From positions 1,178,001 to 1,242,000 of the forward strand of contig NZ_JALJZT010000002.1 in NCBI RefSeq assembly GCF_024171405.1: 64,000 bases of DNA, written 5' to 3'. The notes below the pieces were generated by a model, which was given only the letters and a program-made list of their open reading frames with translations, was not told where the DNA came from and did no database searches. Numbering within the stretch: position 1 is the stretch's first letter; each line of letters starts with the position of its first letter. The position numbers and the translations under genes are program-made. The DNA comes from Qipengyuania citrea. GTDB lineage: Bacteria > Pseudomonadota > Alphaproteobacteria > Sphingomonadales > Sphingomonadaceae. Positions 8,604-17,986 of this stretch are shown piece by piece.

Positions 8604-9510
8604 TGCACGTCACCTTGCCGCGATTGGCCTCGTACTGGCTCTGCAAGCGGCCCGCGGCGAGCGCGGGATAGGTTTCGGAGAATTCGGCCAGCGCGATGCA
8701 GGCACGCCGCGTGTCATCGAGCGCGATCATGGTCTCGGCAAGATACAGGAGGCTGTCACCCGCGCGCGCGCCGGTCTTGTCTTCCTGGTAGTTTTTGAGG
8801 AACCACGGCGCCGCTTCCTTGGCCTTGCCGTCATCCAGATAGGCCCGGCCGAGCAGGTTGCGGCCATAGGTCGTGCGCCAGTGATCGGGATTCTGCTCGA
8901 CGAACAGCGTCAATTGCTGCTGCGCTTCGGGGAAGAAGCCCGCATCCCACAGGCGGAAGCCATAGGAATATTCGTCGTCCGCCGCATCGTCGGTCTGCGG
9001 TTTGGCAATCGCCTGCACTGCGGCGACACGTTCCTCGCTCGGCCCAGCGGGCGTCGCCGTCGCGGCAACATTGCGCGTTGCGCCCGTACTCGCGGCAGGC
9101 GTGGCAGTGGGCGTCGGCGCCGCGACCGTGGTCGATCCCCTACCACCTTCGAGCGTATCCATCCGCTCGCTCAGCAGGCGGATCGCATTGGCGTTTTCCT
9201 CGTTCAGCGCAGTCTGGCGCTGGAGTTGCGCTTCGAGCGCGTCGAGCCGCGTCAGAATGTCGGTCACCGCCGTGGTCGACGTGCTCGGCGCGGTCGAGGA
9301 AACAGTCGGCTGCGCCGAGATCTGGGGTTCGAAAAAGCGCCCGTCACCGCCGGGGAAGACCTTGCGCTGCAGCGCCCGCACCTCGGCTTCGAGCCGGCGC
9401 ATGCGCGCTTCGTCATTGCCGTCCTGCGGCAGCGCCGGCGTCGCAGTCGCCAGCAAGGCAAAACCCGCCCCGAGAAACGACAGGTTGCGGGTAATCGATC
9501 CGAAAGTCAT
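8599..9510 (-). CDS. ybgF: Tol-Pal system protein YbgF/CpoB
   Basis: A 303-residue periplasmic protein. Residues 1-28 are a signal peptide ending near ALPQ. A coiled-coil segment rich in Arg, Leu and Glu follows (about 35-55), then a second one around residues 85-125. An Ala/Thr-rich linker precedes a C-terminal tetratricopeptide region beginning near EYSYGFRLWDAGFFPEA. This is the YbgF/CpoB plan, linking outer-membrane constriction to septal peptidoglycan synthesis. The tol and pal genes are not in the window. The stop overlaps the presumed tilS start, so tilS is probably translated from the same message. Confidence 0.85.
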   Translation of the reverse strand: MTFGSITRNLSFLGAGFALLATATPALPQDGNDEARMRRLEAEVRALQRKVFPGGDGRFFEPQISAQPTVSSTAPSTSTTAVTDILTRLDALEAQLQRQTALNEENANAIRLLSERMDTLEGGRGSTTVAAPTPTATPAASTGATRNVAATATPAGPSEERVAAVQAIAKPQTDDAADDEYSYGFRLWDAGFFPEAQQQLTLFVEQNPDHWRTTYGRNLLGRAYLDDGKAKEAAPWFLKNYQEDKTGARAGDSLLYLAETMIALDDTRRACIALAEFSETYPALAAGRLQSQYEANRGKVTCN

Positions 9511-9614
9511 CGGGAGGCTCCTGGTGGGATGTCCGTAGGCGGCGGAAATTGCCCTAGCCCCGCGAATCTGTCGAGGCCATGAAACGCGCTTATCCCCCCT
9601 TCGGAAGGGGAAAA

Positions 9615-10442
9615 TTAACCGCCGTCGGCGGCAGGAGAGGCGGGAGTTGCCGGTCGTTCGGCGCGCGCCAGCAGGGCTTCGGCGGTGATCGGCGCGTCCT
9701 TGATGACCTCGTCTACTTCGGACAGCTTGGGGACCGAACGGCCGCCCACGGTGATCGCCAGCGCATAGGGCCGACCGGTCCAGACCTGCGGCCCTTCGGC
9801 ATCGGCGGGCACGGTGAAGCTGTCACCCTCGGCCATCTGCGCCTCGTACAGACGCTCGCCATTGGCGTCGTAAAACTTGACCCAGGTACCATCCATCTCG
9901 CTGGTGAAGACCACCGGACCCGCAGCCGCGGGGGCCGCTGCCTGCGCGGGTGCATCGCCGTTCGCGGCCGTGTCCGCAACCTCGGCCTTCGGGTCCTGCA
10001 GCGGCGCAGGCCCCATGCCGGGGGCAAAATAGCTGCTGTAGAAGGCGTAGATCCCGCCCAGCAGCAGCACGGCTGCGAACAGCGCGAACCACGCCAGTCC
10101 GCGCCCCGGGACGCGCGCCGGATCGCCGGGCTCGAACTTGGCGGGCGCATCGCCGGCATCTTCGCCATCGGCCAGCTCCAGGCGGGCCTGTTCCACGATC
10201 TCGCGTTCATCGAGCCCAACCAGCCGGGCATAGGTGCGCGAGAAACCGACCGCATAGGTTCGTGCGGGGAGATCGGCGAGCCGACCGTTCTCGATAGTCA
10301 GCAAATGGCGCTGCGGTATGCGAGTCTCTGCCGCGACCTGCGTCAGCTCCATCCCCGCGTCCTCGCGCGCCTGCTTGAGCCGCGCGCCGACGGTGCCGGC
10401 TGGTACAACCGGTTCCTGTTCAAGAATTTCTTCGTCGCTCAT
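9615..10442 (-). CDS. RodZ-like helix-turn-helix membrane protein
   Basis: 275 residues. A Cro/cI-type helix-turn-helix covers about residues 18-75 (GARLKQAREDAGMELTQVA, then PQRHLLTIENG). A single transmembrane helix follows near residues 112-132 (LAWFALFAAVLLLGGIYAF). The remainder is a Pro/Ala-rich linker and a C-terminal DUF4115-type beta domain outside the membrane. This is the RodZ layout: the cytoplasmic HTH binds MreB and the protein helps set cell shape. It lies between ptsP and ybgF in the same direction. Confidence 0.78.
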   Translation of the reverse strand: MSDEEILEQEPVVPAGTVGARLKQAREDAGMELTQVAAETRIPQRHLLTIENGRLADLPARTYAVGFSRTYARLVGLDEREIVEQARLELADGEDAGDAPAKFEPGDPARVPGRGLAWFALFAAVLLLGGIYAFYSSYFAPGMGPAPLQDPKAEVADTAANGDAPAQAAAPAAAGPVVFTSEMDGTWVKFYDANGERLYEAQMAEGDSFTVPADAEGPQVWTGRPYALAITVGGRSVPKLSEVDEVIKDAPITAEALLARAERPATPASPAADGG

Positions 10443-10495
10443 GCGATCCCCGATAATGCGATCCTGCGGTTTTCCCGCATGTGGTCTTGACGCAG

Positions 10496-10524
10496 GAAAA
10501 GCGAACCCGCGGTACGCCTGTCAA
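10496..10524 (-). promoter_or_regulatory. Possible promoter for the RodZ-like gene
   Basis: On the minus strand a consensus TTGACA (complement of 10519-10524, part of the alphaproteobacterial CTTGAC form) lies 77 bases before the RodZ-like ATG. The -10 position falls on CTTTTC, which is poor, so the assignment rests on the -35 box alone. Confidence 0.3.
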
Positions 10525-10582
10525 GCATGCATCATAACACAGTTGGTATCTATGGACGAGAAGAGGCGGTTTCGCGACGAAA

Positions 10583-12853
10583 TCAGTCGAGATCGATATC
10601 GCGTTCGCTCGCCCATTTGTGCAACTCGGCGCGCATGTCTTCGGGCGGGGAAGCCAGCAGGCGCGTCATATGCTCGGTCAGTTCGGCCAGATCGACCTTG
10701 CGCACCAGTTCCTTGATCGGGCCCACCGCGGCGGGCGTGATCGACAACCGCCGATAGCCGATCCCGAGCAGCGCCAGCGCTTCGAGCCGCCGCCCGCCCA
10801 TTTCGCCGCAGACGCCAAGCCGGACATTCTGCCCGACCAGCGTCTGCGAAACGCGTGCTAGGAAGCGCAGGATAGCCGGGCTGAGCCAGTCGTAGCGCTC
10901 CGCTAGCTTGGGGTTGGCGCGATCGGCTGCAAACAGGAACTGCGTGAGATCGTTGGTCCCGACCGAGATGAAAGACAGCTTGGGCGCCAATACGTCGAGC
11001 ATGTCGGCCAAGGCCGGCACTTCGAGCATGCAGCCATATTCGATCGTTTCGGGCACCAGCTTGCGCCGGTCGCGCAGGAAGGCGAGCTGTTCGTCGAACA
11101 CTTTCTTCCCGGCATCGAACTCCCATGGCTCGCTGACCATCGGGAACATCACCGAAAGCGTGCGGCCCGCCGCGGCTTCAAGCAGCGCCCGCGCCTGGGC
11201 CTTGAGCAGCCCTTCGCGTTCGAGCGAGAGCCGCAGCGCGCGCCAGCCCATCGCCGGATTCTCTTCCCGCTCGGCCACGGCATTGGCGAGATAGGGGACC
11301 ACCTTGTCGCCGCCGATATCGACCGTGCGGAAGATAACCGGCTTGTCGCCCGCCGCGTCGAGCACATCGCGATAGAGCCGCATCTGGCGGTCGCGCTGCG
11401 GGAGGGTGGAGGACACGAGGAACTGGAATTCGGTGCGAAACAGCCCGACGCCGTCCGCGCCGCTCATCGCCAGCGCGCTCATGTCGTCGCGCAGGCCCGC
11501 ATTCATCATCACGGTGATGCGCGTCCCATCGCGGGTGAAGGGCTCGACATCGCGCAGTTCGGCGTAGGCAGCCTGTTTTTCGCGCGTCCTGGCGAAGCGG
11601 GTCTCGAATGCCTCGAGCACCTGCTGGTTGGGGCGCAGAGTGACCCGCGCCCTGTCGGCATCGAGGATCACCTCGTCGCCTTCGGCCACCCGCGTCCGGA
11701 TACCTGTGACGCGGCCCAGTACCGGAACGCCCATGGCGCGCGCCACGATCACGACATGCGCGGTGAGCGAGCCTTCCTCCAGCACCACACCCTTGAGCCG
11801 GCGCCGGTCGTATTCGAGCAGTTCGGCCGGACCGAGATTGCGCGCGAACAGAATCGTGTCACGCCGCAGCCCCTGCGTCGCCGCCGTGCCAAGCTGGCCA
11901 GACACGATCCGCAGCAGGCGATTGGAGAGGTCCTCCAGATCGTGCATCCGGTCCTGCAGCAGCGCATCGTCGATCTCGCGCATGCGCATGCGGGTGCGCT
12001 GCTGGACGCGTTCGATCGCCGCCTCGGCGGTCAGCCCGCTGTCGATCGCCTCGTTGATCCGGCGGCTCCAGCCTTCGTCATAGGCGAACATCTTGTAGGT
12101 CTCGAGCACTTCGACATGCTCGCCGCCCTTGCCGAATTCCGCTTCCTTGCCGAGCGCGTCGATCTGGTCGCGCATCTTGTCGAAGGCGCGATAGACGCGC
12201 TGGCGCTCGGCTTCGATATCCTCGGCCACGACCTGATCGATCTCGATCCGCGGCTGGTGGAAAACCGCGTGGCCTGCCGCAAGGCCTTTCACCAGTGCCA
12301 GTCCCTCGAGCACATCGTTCTCGACATGCGTAACCTCGAGGTCGATCGGCCCTTCGCCATCGACCAGTTCCTTGTGCGCGATCAGTTCCGACAGGACCAT
12401 GGCGGTGGTCTGCAACGCCTCGATCTCGATTTCCTCGTAGCGGCGCGGATCGACATGCTGGACGCACAATACGCCCACAGCGCGTTCGCGGTAGACGATC
12501 GGCACACCGGCAAAGGAGTGGAACTTTTCCTCCCCCGTCTCGGGGCGATAGGCGAAGTCGGGGTGGGCCTTGGCCTCGGCCAGGTTGAGCGTTTCGATAT
12601 TGTTGGCGATGGTCCCGGTAAGGCCCTCGCCCACGGCCAGCCGCGTGACGTGGACCGCTTCGGCATTGAGGCCCTGCGTCGCATACAGCTCCAGCGCGCC
12701 TTCGCGCAGCAGGTAGATCGAGCAGACCTCGCTCGACAGGCTCTCGGCGATGATCTCGACCACGCGGTCGAGTTTGTGCTGTGCATGGGTACGCCCGGCC
12801 ATGACCTCGTGCAGGCGCGTAAGTATCTGGCGGGCGGAAGCAACTGCGGACAT
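10583..12853 (-). CDS. ptsP: PEP-protein phosphotransferase, nitrogen PTS enzyme I
   Basis: 756 residues. An N-terminal GAF domain (about 20-165; VCSIYLLREG, GVPIVYRERAVGVLCVQ) precedes the enzyme I core. The phosphorylated His is residue 366, in GSLTAHVVIVARAMG. Further on are the PEP-binding TIM-barrel motifs GVGLFRTEFQF, FRTVDIGGDK, MFPMVSE, SVGTNDLTQF and CGEMGG. The protein moves phosphate from PEP to NPr and IIA-Ntr, which govern nitrogen, carbon and potassium responses. No ptsH, ptsN or lysC gene is adjacent here. Confidence 0.94.
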   Translation of the reverse strand: MSAVASARQILTRLHEVMAGRTHAQHKLDRVVEIIAESLSSEVCSIYLLREGALELYATQGLNAEAVHVTRLAVGEGLTGTIANNIETLNLAEAKAHPDFAYRPETGEEKFHSFAGVPIVYRERAVGVLCVQHVDPRRYEEIEIEALQTTAMVLSELIAHKELVDGEGPIDLEVTHVENDVLEGLALVKGLAAGHAVFHQPRIEIDQVVAEDIEAERQRVYRAFDKMRDQIDALGKEAEFGKGGEHVEVLETYKMFAYDEGWSRRINEAIDSGLTAEAAIERVQQRTRMRMREIDDALLQDRMHDLEDLSNRLLRIVSGQLGTAATQGLRRDTILFARNLGPAELLEYDRRRLKGVVLEEGSLTAHVVIVARAMGVPVLGRVTGIRTRVAEGDEVILDADRARVTLRPNQQVLEAFETRFARTREKQAAYAELRDVEPFTRDGTRITVMMNAGLRDDMSALAMSGADGVGLFRTEFQFLVSSTLPQRDRQMRLYRDVLDAAGDKPVIFRTVDIGGDKVVPYLANAVAEREENPAMGWRALRLSLEREGLLKAQARALLEAAAGRTLSVMFPMVSEPWEFDAGKKVFDEQLAFLRDRRKLVPETIEYGCMLEVPALADMLDVLAPKLSFISVGTNDLTQFLFAADRANPKLAERYDWLSPAILRFLARVSQTLVGQNVRLGVCGEMGGRRLEALALLGIGYRRLSITPAAVGPIKELVRKVDLAELTEHMTRLLASPPEDMRAELHKWASERDIDLD

Positions 12854-12888
12854 GCCTCAGCCTATAGCAAATAACTGGTCGGGCGGAA

Positions 12889-12907
12889 GCGGGGCACGTG
12901 GCCCCGC
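12889..12907 (-). terminator. GC hairpin downstream of the leftward YdcH gene
   Basis: GCGGGGC at 12889-12895 and GCCCCGC at 12901-12907 form a 7-bp stem around ACGTG. It lies between the end of the 51-residue YdcH gene and the ptsP start. No clear T run follows on the minus strand, so it may be a processing or pause site instead of a true intrinsic terminator. Confidence 0.4.
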
Positions 12908-12923
12908 CCCCCGTTTGCCATTG

Positions 12924-13079
12924 TCAGCAGGAAGCGATCTCTTCCTTGATCCGGAGTTTCTGCTTCTTGATCTGCTGGATCATCGCGATGTCGGGTGCCG
13001 GTCGGATCTGTTCCTCGTGCAGGCGGACCTCGAGACCGGCGTGCTTGGCTTTGAGCGCGTCGACATGGGATGATTGCAT
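12924..13079 (-). CDS. YdcH-family (DUF465) small protein
   Basis: A 51-residue, highly charged helical protein, MQSSHVDALKAKHAGLE near the start and IKKQKLRIKEEIASC at the end, typical of the DUF465/YdcH family. The ATG at 13077-13079 has AAGGAGA a few bases upstream on the minus strand. The function of the family is unknown. A divergently transcribed paralogue starts 165 bases away (13245), so the two probably share a promoter region. It is expected to form a two-helix hairpin and oligomerise through coiled coils. Confidence 0.8.
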   Translation of the reverse strand: MQSSHVDALKAKHAGLEVRLHEEQIRPAPDIAMIQQIKKQKLRIKEEIASC

Positions 13080-13244
13080 CGGGTTGTCTCCTTGACGGTT
13101 GTTTGACCCCAGGAGCGACTCGTACGCTTGCGCGGAACGAGCCGCAGACCAGGTAACAAACCACAGGATTGCCAATTTACAAAGAGCCTTGTTGTGGGCA
13201 TGCGACAAAGCGGTCGCGAGGGGCGATTGTCCGGAAAGGTCGGC

Positions 13245-13454
13245 GTGAACGAACAGGAACTGCGCAAGAGGCTCGCGCTGCTCCGCAGCGAGCATCGCGA
13301 TCTCGATGTCGCGATCGCGGCACTGACTCACGCGGGCGAGCAGCGGGGCTTTACCGACCAGTTGCAGATGGCCCGGCTGAAAAAGCGCAAGCTCGTGCTC
13401 AAGGATCGGATCGCCGCGATCGAGGATGTGCTGCTGCCCGATATTATCGCCTGA
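13245..13454 (+). CDS. Second YdcH-family (DUF465) small protein
   Basis: A 69-residue protein starting at GTG with GGAAAGG placed about six bases upstream. Sequence VNEQELRKRLALLRSEHRDL, then LQMARLKKRKLVLKDRIA, follows the DUF465 heptad pattern also seen in the divergent gene at 12924. An ATG at 13200 would add 15 residues of unhelpful sequence, so the GTG is preferred. It is followed at 91 bases by an RcdA/DUF1465 gene, an arrangement that hints at a shared cell-cycle or envelope role, but no function is established. Confidence 0.75.
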   Translation: MNEQELRKRLALLRSEHRDLDVAIAALTHAGEQRGFTDQLQMARLKKRKLVLKDRIAAIEDVLLPDIIA

Positions 13455-13545
13455 TTCCCGTAGCTTGCGCCGCACCCGCTGTCTTGTGAGCGGCGCCGTG
13501 GTTAATCCGCTGGAAGGAATGACGCGAAATGCGTAAGAAAAGCGC

Positions 13546-14001
13546 ATGTCGGCCCGCGATATCAACGAAGAGATCATCGAAGATCTCTACAGCGCAGCGC
13601 TTATGCTCGCCGATGATGCGCGCGCGGCTTTCGACCTGCGCTGTGACGATACCAGCGCCGATCCCGACGACCTGACGCGCGTAGCGCTGTCGATCGAGGG
13701 GCTGCGCGCGACCACCCGGTTGATGCATGTGCTCGCGTGGTTGCTCAACCAGCGTGCCTATATGGCGGGCGAGCTGTCCGAGCAGCAGCTTGAGCGCTGC
13801 GGCACCCTGCCCGAGGAACGCGAAGCCGATGCCGACAATCTTGCCCGGCTCGAACCGAGCACCCGCGCGCTGATCGAGGACAGCGAGCGGTTGCATGCGC
13901 GCGTGGCACGGCTCGATCGCCACCGGCGCTCGCAAGTCGTGGCAGCCACGCCGGTTGCCTCGCTGCAAGGGCGGATTGCGCAGGCCTTTGCCACCGGCTG
14001 A
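13546..14001 (+). CDS. DUF1465 / RcdA-like protein
   Basis: A 151-residue, all-helical, Arg/Asp-rich protein beginning MSARDINEEIIEDLYSAALM. It matches the DUF1465 family. As I recall, that family contains Caulobacter RcdA, an adaptor that helps the ClpXP protease destroy CtrA and other cell-cycle proteins. Whether this copy does the same cannot be read from sequence. Two charged helices (about 12-33 and 95-125) flank a hydrophobic helix containing TRLMHVLAWLLNQRAYM. Its TGA abuts the glpK TGA of the opposite strand (TGATCA). Confidence 0.7.
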   Translation: MSARDINEEIIEDLYSAALMLADDARAAFDLRCDDTSADPDDLTRVALSIEGLRATTRLMHVLAWLLNQRAYMAGELSEQQLERCGTLPEEREADADNLARLEPSTRALIEDSERLHARVARLDRHRRSQVVAATPVASLQGRIAQAFATG

Positions 14002-15465
<1,464 letters not shown>

Positions 15466-15527
15466 GCTGTCTCCCATGCAAGCGGCGAGACGTGACATGG
15501 CGCAGCCTAGTCCCCATATGCAAGGGC

Positions 15528-16400
15528 ATGGCTGGACCTCCTCCCAAACCGTGGCCGACCGGCAAGGCGATGCAACTCGAGCCGCTGGTGCGGCGCGTGC
15601 TGGCGCCGAACCCCTCGCCTTATACCTACACCGGGACGCAATCTTACATCGTCGGTATCGGCGATGGCTGCGCAGTGATCGATCCCGGCCCGGACGAGAC
15701 CGAGCACTTGCTCGCGCTCGATGCCGCGATCGGCGAGGAGCACGTCTGCGCGATCATGTGCACGCATACGCACCGCGACCATTCGCCCGCAGCCAGGACG
15801 CTCGCCGCGCGCACCGGTGCGCCGATCGTCGGCTGTGCCCCGCTGGTGCTCGACGACAGCGGCCCGCGCGCCGATGCCTCCTTCGACCGCACCTATGAAC
15901 CCGACAGGGTCATGGAAGATGGCGAACAGATGACCGGCCCCGGCTGGACGCTGACCGCGGTTGCCACGCCCGGACACGTGTCGAACCACCTGTGCTTCGC
16001 GCTGGAGGAAAGCGGCGCGCTGTTCACCGGCGACCATATCATGGGCTGGTCGACCAGCGTCGTGATCCCGCCCGATGGCGACATGGGCGACTATATGAAG
16101 AGCCTCGAGCGGCTTTATGGGCGCGAGGATCGGGTCTTCTACCCCGCGCATGGCGAGGCAGTCGACAAGCCGCGTCAGCTCGTGCGCGGGATGATCGGGC
16201 ACCGCCGCCAGCGCGAGAACCAGATCGTCCGCCTGTTGGGTGACGGCCCGCACGAAGCCCCCGATTTCGTCGGCAAGATGTACAAGGGCCTCGACCCCAA
16301 ACTGCACAAGGCGGCCGAAATGTCGGTAACCGCGCATCTGATCGATCTGGAACAGCGCGGCCTTGTCGCCCGTTCGGGCAATACATGGCAGACGATCTGA
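15528..16400 (+). CDS. Metallo-beta-lactamase fold hydrolase, LACTB2-like
   Basis: 290 residues. The zinc motif is THTHRDHSPAA (THxHxDH form), followed by further ligands in ATPGHVSNH, FTGDHIMGWS and the late PAHGEAV. The C-terminal part (about 225-290) looks like the small winged-helix domain of the LACTB2 subgroup, whose members are RNA endonucleases or thioesterase-like hydrolases. The substrate is not predictable. The start has GGG only a few bases before ATG, so the exact N-terminus is less sure. The 3' end overlaps the DUF4230 gene by 16 bases. Confidence 0.85.
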   Translation: MAGPPPKPWPTGKAMQLEPLVRRVLAPNPSPYTYTGTQSYIVGIGDGCAVIDPGPDETEHLLALDAAIGEEHVCAIMCTHTHRDHSPAARTLAARTGAPIVGCAPLVLDDSGPRADASFDRTYEPDRVMEDGEQMTGPGWTLTAVATPGHVSNHLCFALEESGALFTGDHIMGWSTSVVIPPDGDMGDYMKSLERLYGREDRVFYPAHGEAVDKPRQLVRGMIGHRRQRENQIVRLLGDGPHEAPDFVGKMYKGLDPKLHKAAEMSVTAHLIDLEQRGLVARSGNTWQTI

Positions 16401-17074
16401 AAACCGCCGAACAGACCATCGCGCCTGAACTGGGCGAGGAGCGCCCGCTGGCGCGCGTCCAGGCGGTGCCGTGGCTGATCGTCATCGTTCTGCTTGCGGC
16501 AGTCGCCTGGCTCGGCTGGCGGGCCTTCTTCTACGAGGAAGAAGGCGACCCGGTGGGCAGCGCGATGCTGGCGTTCGAGAAGCAGAATTCGCTGACCGTC
16601 TTTTCCAGCCGCTTCGAGGTTGTTGCCGAGAGCGTCGACCGGCGCGGCGTGCTGAATATCGACCTGCTCGAAAGCCGGCAGGCGGCGATCATTCCAGCGA
16701 CGGTCGAATACCGCCTCGACCTGTCGACCATGGACCGCGACCGGTTCGCCTGGGACGCGGAAAGCGAAACCCTTTCGGTGGTGCTGCCGGCGCTGCGCAT
16801 CTCGCGGCCCAATCTCGACGAGGCGGCGCAGAAAACCTTCACCGAAGGCACCTATGTCAGCCGCGATGCGAGCGCCGACCTTGCACGCAACAATTCGCAG
16901 CAGGCCGAACGCAAGGCCGCTGCCTTCGCCAAGAACCCCGAAGTGCTCGCACTGGCACGGCAGGCCGCAAAGGATGCGGTACGGCAGAACCTCGCCATTC
17001 CGTTACAGATCGCCGGCTATGGCGATGTGACGGTCGCAGTCCGGTTCGACGGGGAAGCCCCTCCCGGAAATTGA
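16385..17074 (+). CDS. DUF4230 family single-pass membrane protein
   Basis: 229 residues, with one transmembrane helix near residues 28-45 (VPWLIVIVLLAAVAWLGW) and a C-terminal region outside or inside the membrane that matches the DUF4230 pattern: TVFSSRFEVVAESV, VEYRLDLS and the helical end rich in Ala and Gln. No enzymatic motif is seen. Overlap with the preceding hydrolase gene implies a two-gene operon. Confidence 0.7.
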   Translation: MADDLKTAEQTIAPELGEERPLARVQAVPWLIVIVLLAAVAWLGWRAFFYEEEGDPVGSAMLAFEKQNSLTVFSSRFEVVAESVDRRGVLNIDLLESRQAAIIPATVEYRLDLSTMDRDRFAWDAESETLSVVLPALRISRPNLDEAAQKTFTEGTYVSRDASADLARNNSQQAERKAAAFAKNPEVLALARQAAKDAVRQNLAIPLQIAGYGDVTVAVRFDGEAPPGN

Positions 17075-17098
17075 CGCCTCCCGAACCGCCGGGTAGCT

Positions 17099-17133
17099 TC
17101 CTCCAAAAATAGCCAGGTCGCGTTTTTGGAGGA
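17099..17133 (+). promoter_or_regulatory. Hairpin that would mask a ribosome binding site
   Basis: TCCTCCAAAAA (17099-17109) and TTTTTGGAGGA (17123-17133) form a perfect 11-bp stem with a 13-base loop. The right arm contains most of GGAGGAG (17128-17134), the Shine-Dalgarno of the gene starting at 17145. Folded RNA would hide it. Translational control is inferred from geometry only. Confidence 0.5.
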
Positions 17134-17144
17134 GATACGGGATC

Positions 17145-17921
17145 ATGGCGACCATTCATCCGCCGCAGGTTGCAGCGCCGCGCGAACAGACGCGGTTTTT
17201 CTTTGTCATGGCTTTGGTCATGGCGCTGGTGATCGTGGGCGGCTTCACCCTCCAGCTGGCGATGGGCCGGTCCAGTTTCGCGGTCCCTGCCGCCTATCAC
17301 CTGCATGCCGCGGTCTTCATGGGCTGGATCGGGATCTATCTGATGCAGCACGTCACCGCGCTGCGCGGGCAATGGGCATGGCATGCCGGTTTGGGCCGGA
17401 TCGCCTATCTCTGGATCCCGCTGATGCTGGTCTTCGGCAGCGTGCTGATGGTGGTGGTTGCGCGGCGCACCGGCGGGCCGTTCTTTTTCCACGTGAGCGA
17501 GTTCCTGTGGAGCAACATGATGCTGCTGTGGTGCTTCGGCGGGCTCGCCTTCTGGGCGCTGCGCCGGCGGCGCTACACCGGTTGGCACAGGCGCTTGATG
17601 CTGTGCGCCATGGCGATCCTGACCGGACCCGGTCTCGGCCGGATCCTGCCCCTGCCGCTGATGATCCCGCATGCCTGGACGATCACCACGCTGGCTACGA
17701 TGGTGTTTCCCGTGATCGGCATGATCGCCGACAAGCGCGCCAACGGACGCGTGCATCCCGCCTATCTGTGGGGCCTCGGCATCTACGCCGCCGTGTTCGT
17801 CCTGTCGTTGCTGCTCGCCCATTCGGAAGCGGGCATGGCGATTACCCGCAGCGTCATCGCGGACACGCCGGGCGAACTGCGTCCGATGGAGGCGTTTCTG
17901 CCGCCCGGCTTCACAATGTAG
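17145..17921 (+). CDS. Multi-pass membrane protein of unknown function
   Basis: 258 residues with about seven hydrophobic helices (roughly 19-39, 48-70, 83-103, 118-138, 148-165, 173-190 and 209-228). Notable polar positions inside or near helices are His in AYHLHAAVFMGW, MQHVTAL, TGWHRR and IPHAW, a spacing that might bind heme or metal, but I do not recognise the family. The start has a strong GGAGGAG ten bases upstream that is buried in a hairpin. Neighbours (DUF4230 and nadA) give no functional clue. Confidence 0.65.
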   Translation: MATIHPPQVAAPREQTRFFFVMALVMALVIVGGFTLQLAMGRSSFAVPAAYHLHAAVFMGWIGIYLMQHVTALRGQWAWHAGLGRIAYLWIPLMLVFGSVLMVVVARRTGGPFFFHVSEFLWSNMMLLWCFGGLAFWALRRRRYTGWHRRLMLCAMAILTGPGLGRILPLPLMIPHAWTITTLATMVFPVIGMIADKRANGRVHPAYLWGLGIYAAVFVLSLLLAHSEAGMAITRSVIADTPGELRPMEAFLPPGFTM

Positions 17922-17986
17922 GAACGCCCTCGCCTTCCGGGCCGTTCAGTCTATAAGCGCCCCAAACGCAGCAGACGGGACCCCAC

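Noticed and set aside
9590..9615. CCCCTT-CGG-AAGGGG hairpin after the RodZ-like gene
   Set aside because: No T run on the minus strand and the gene's stop lies inside its flank; not convincing as a terminator.
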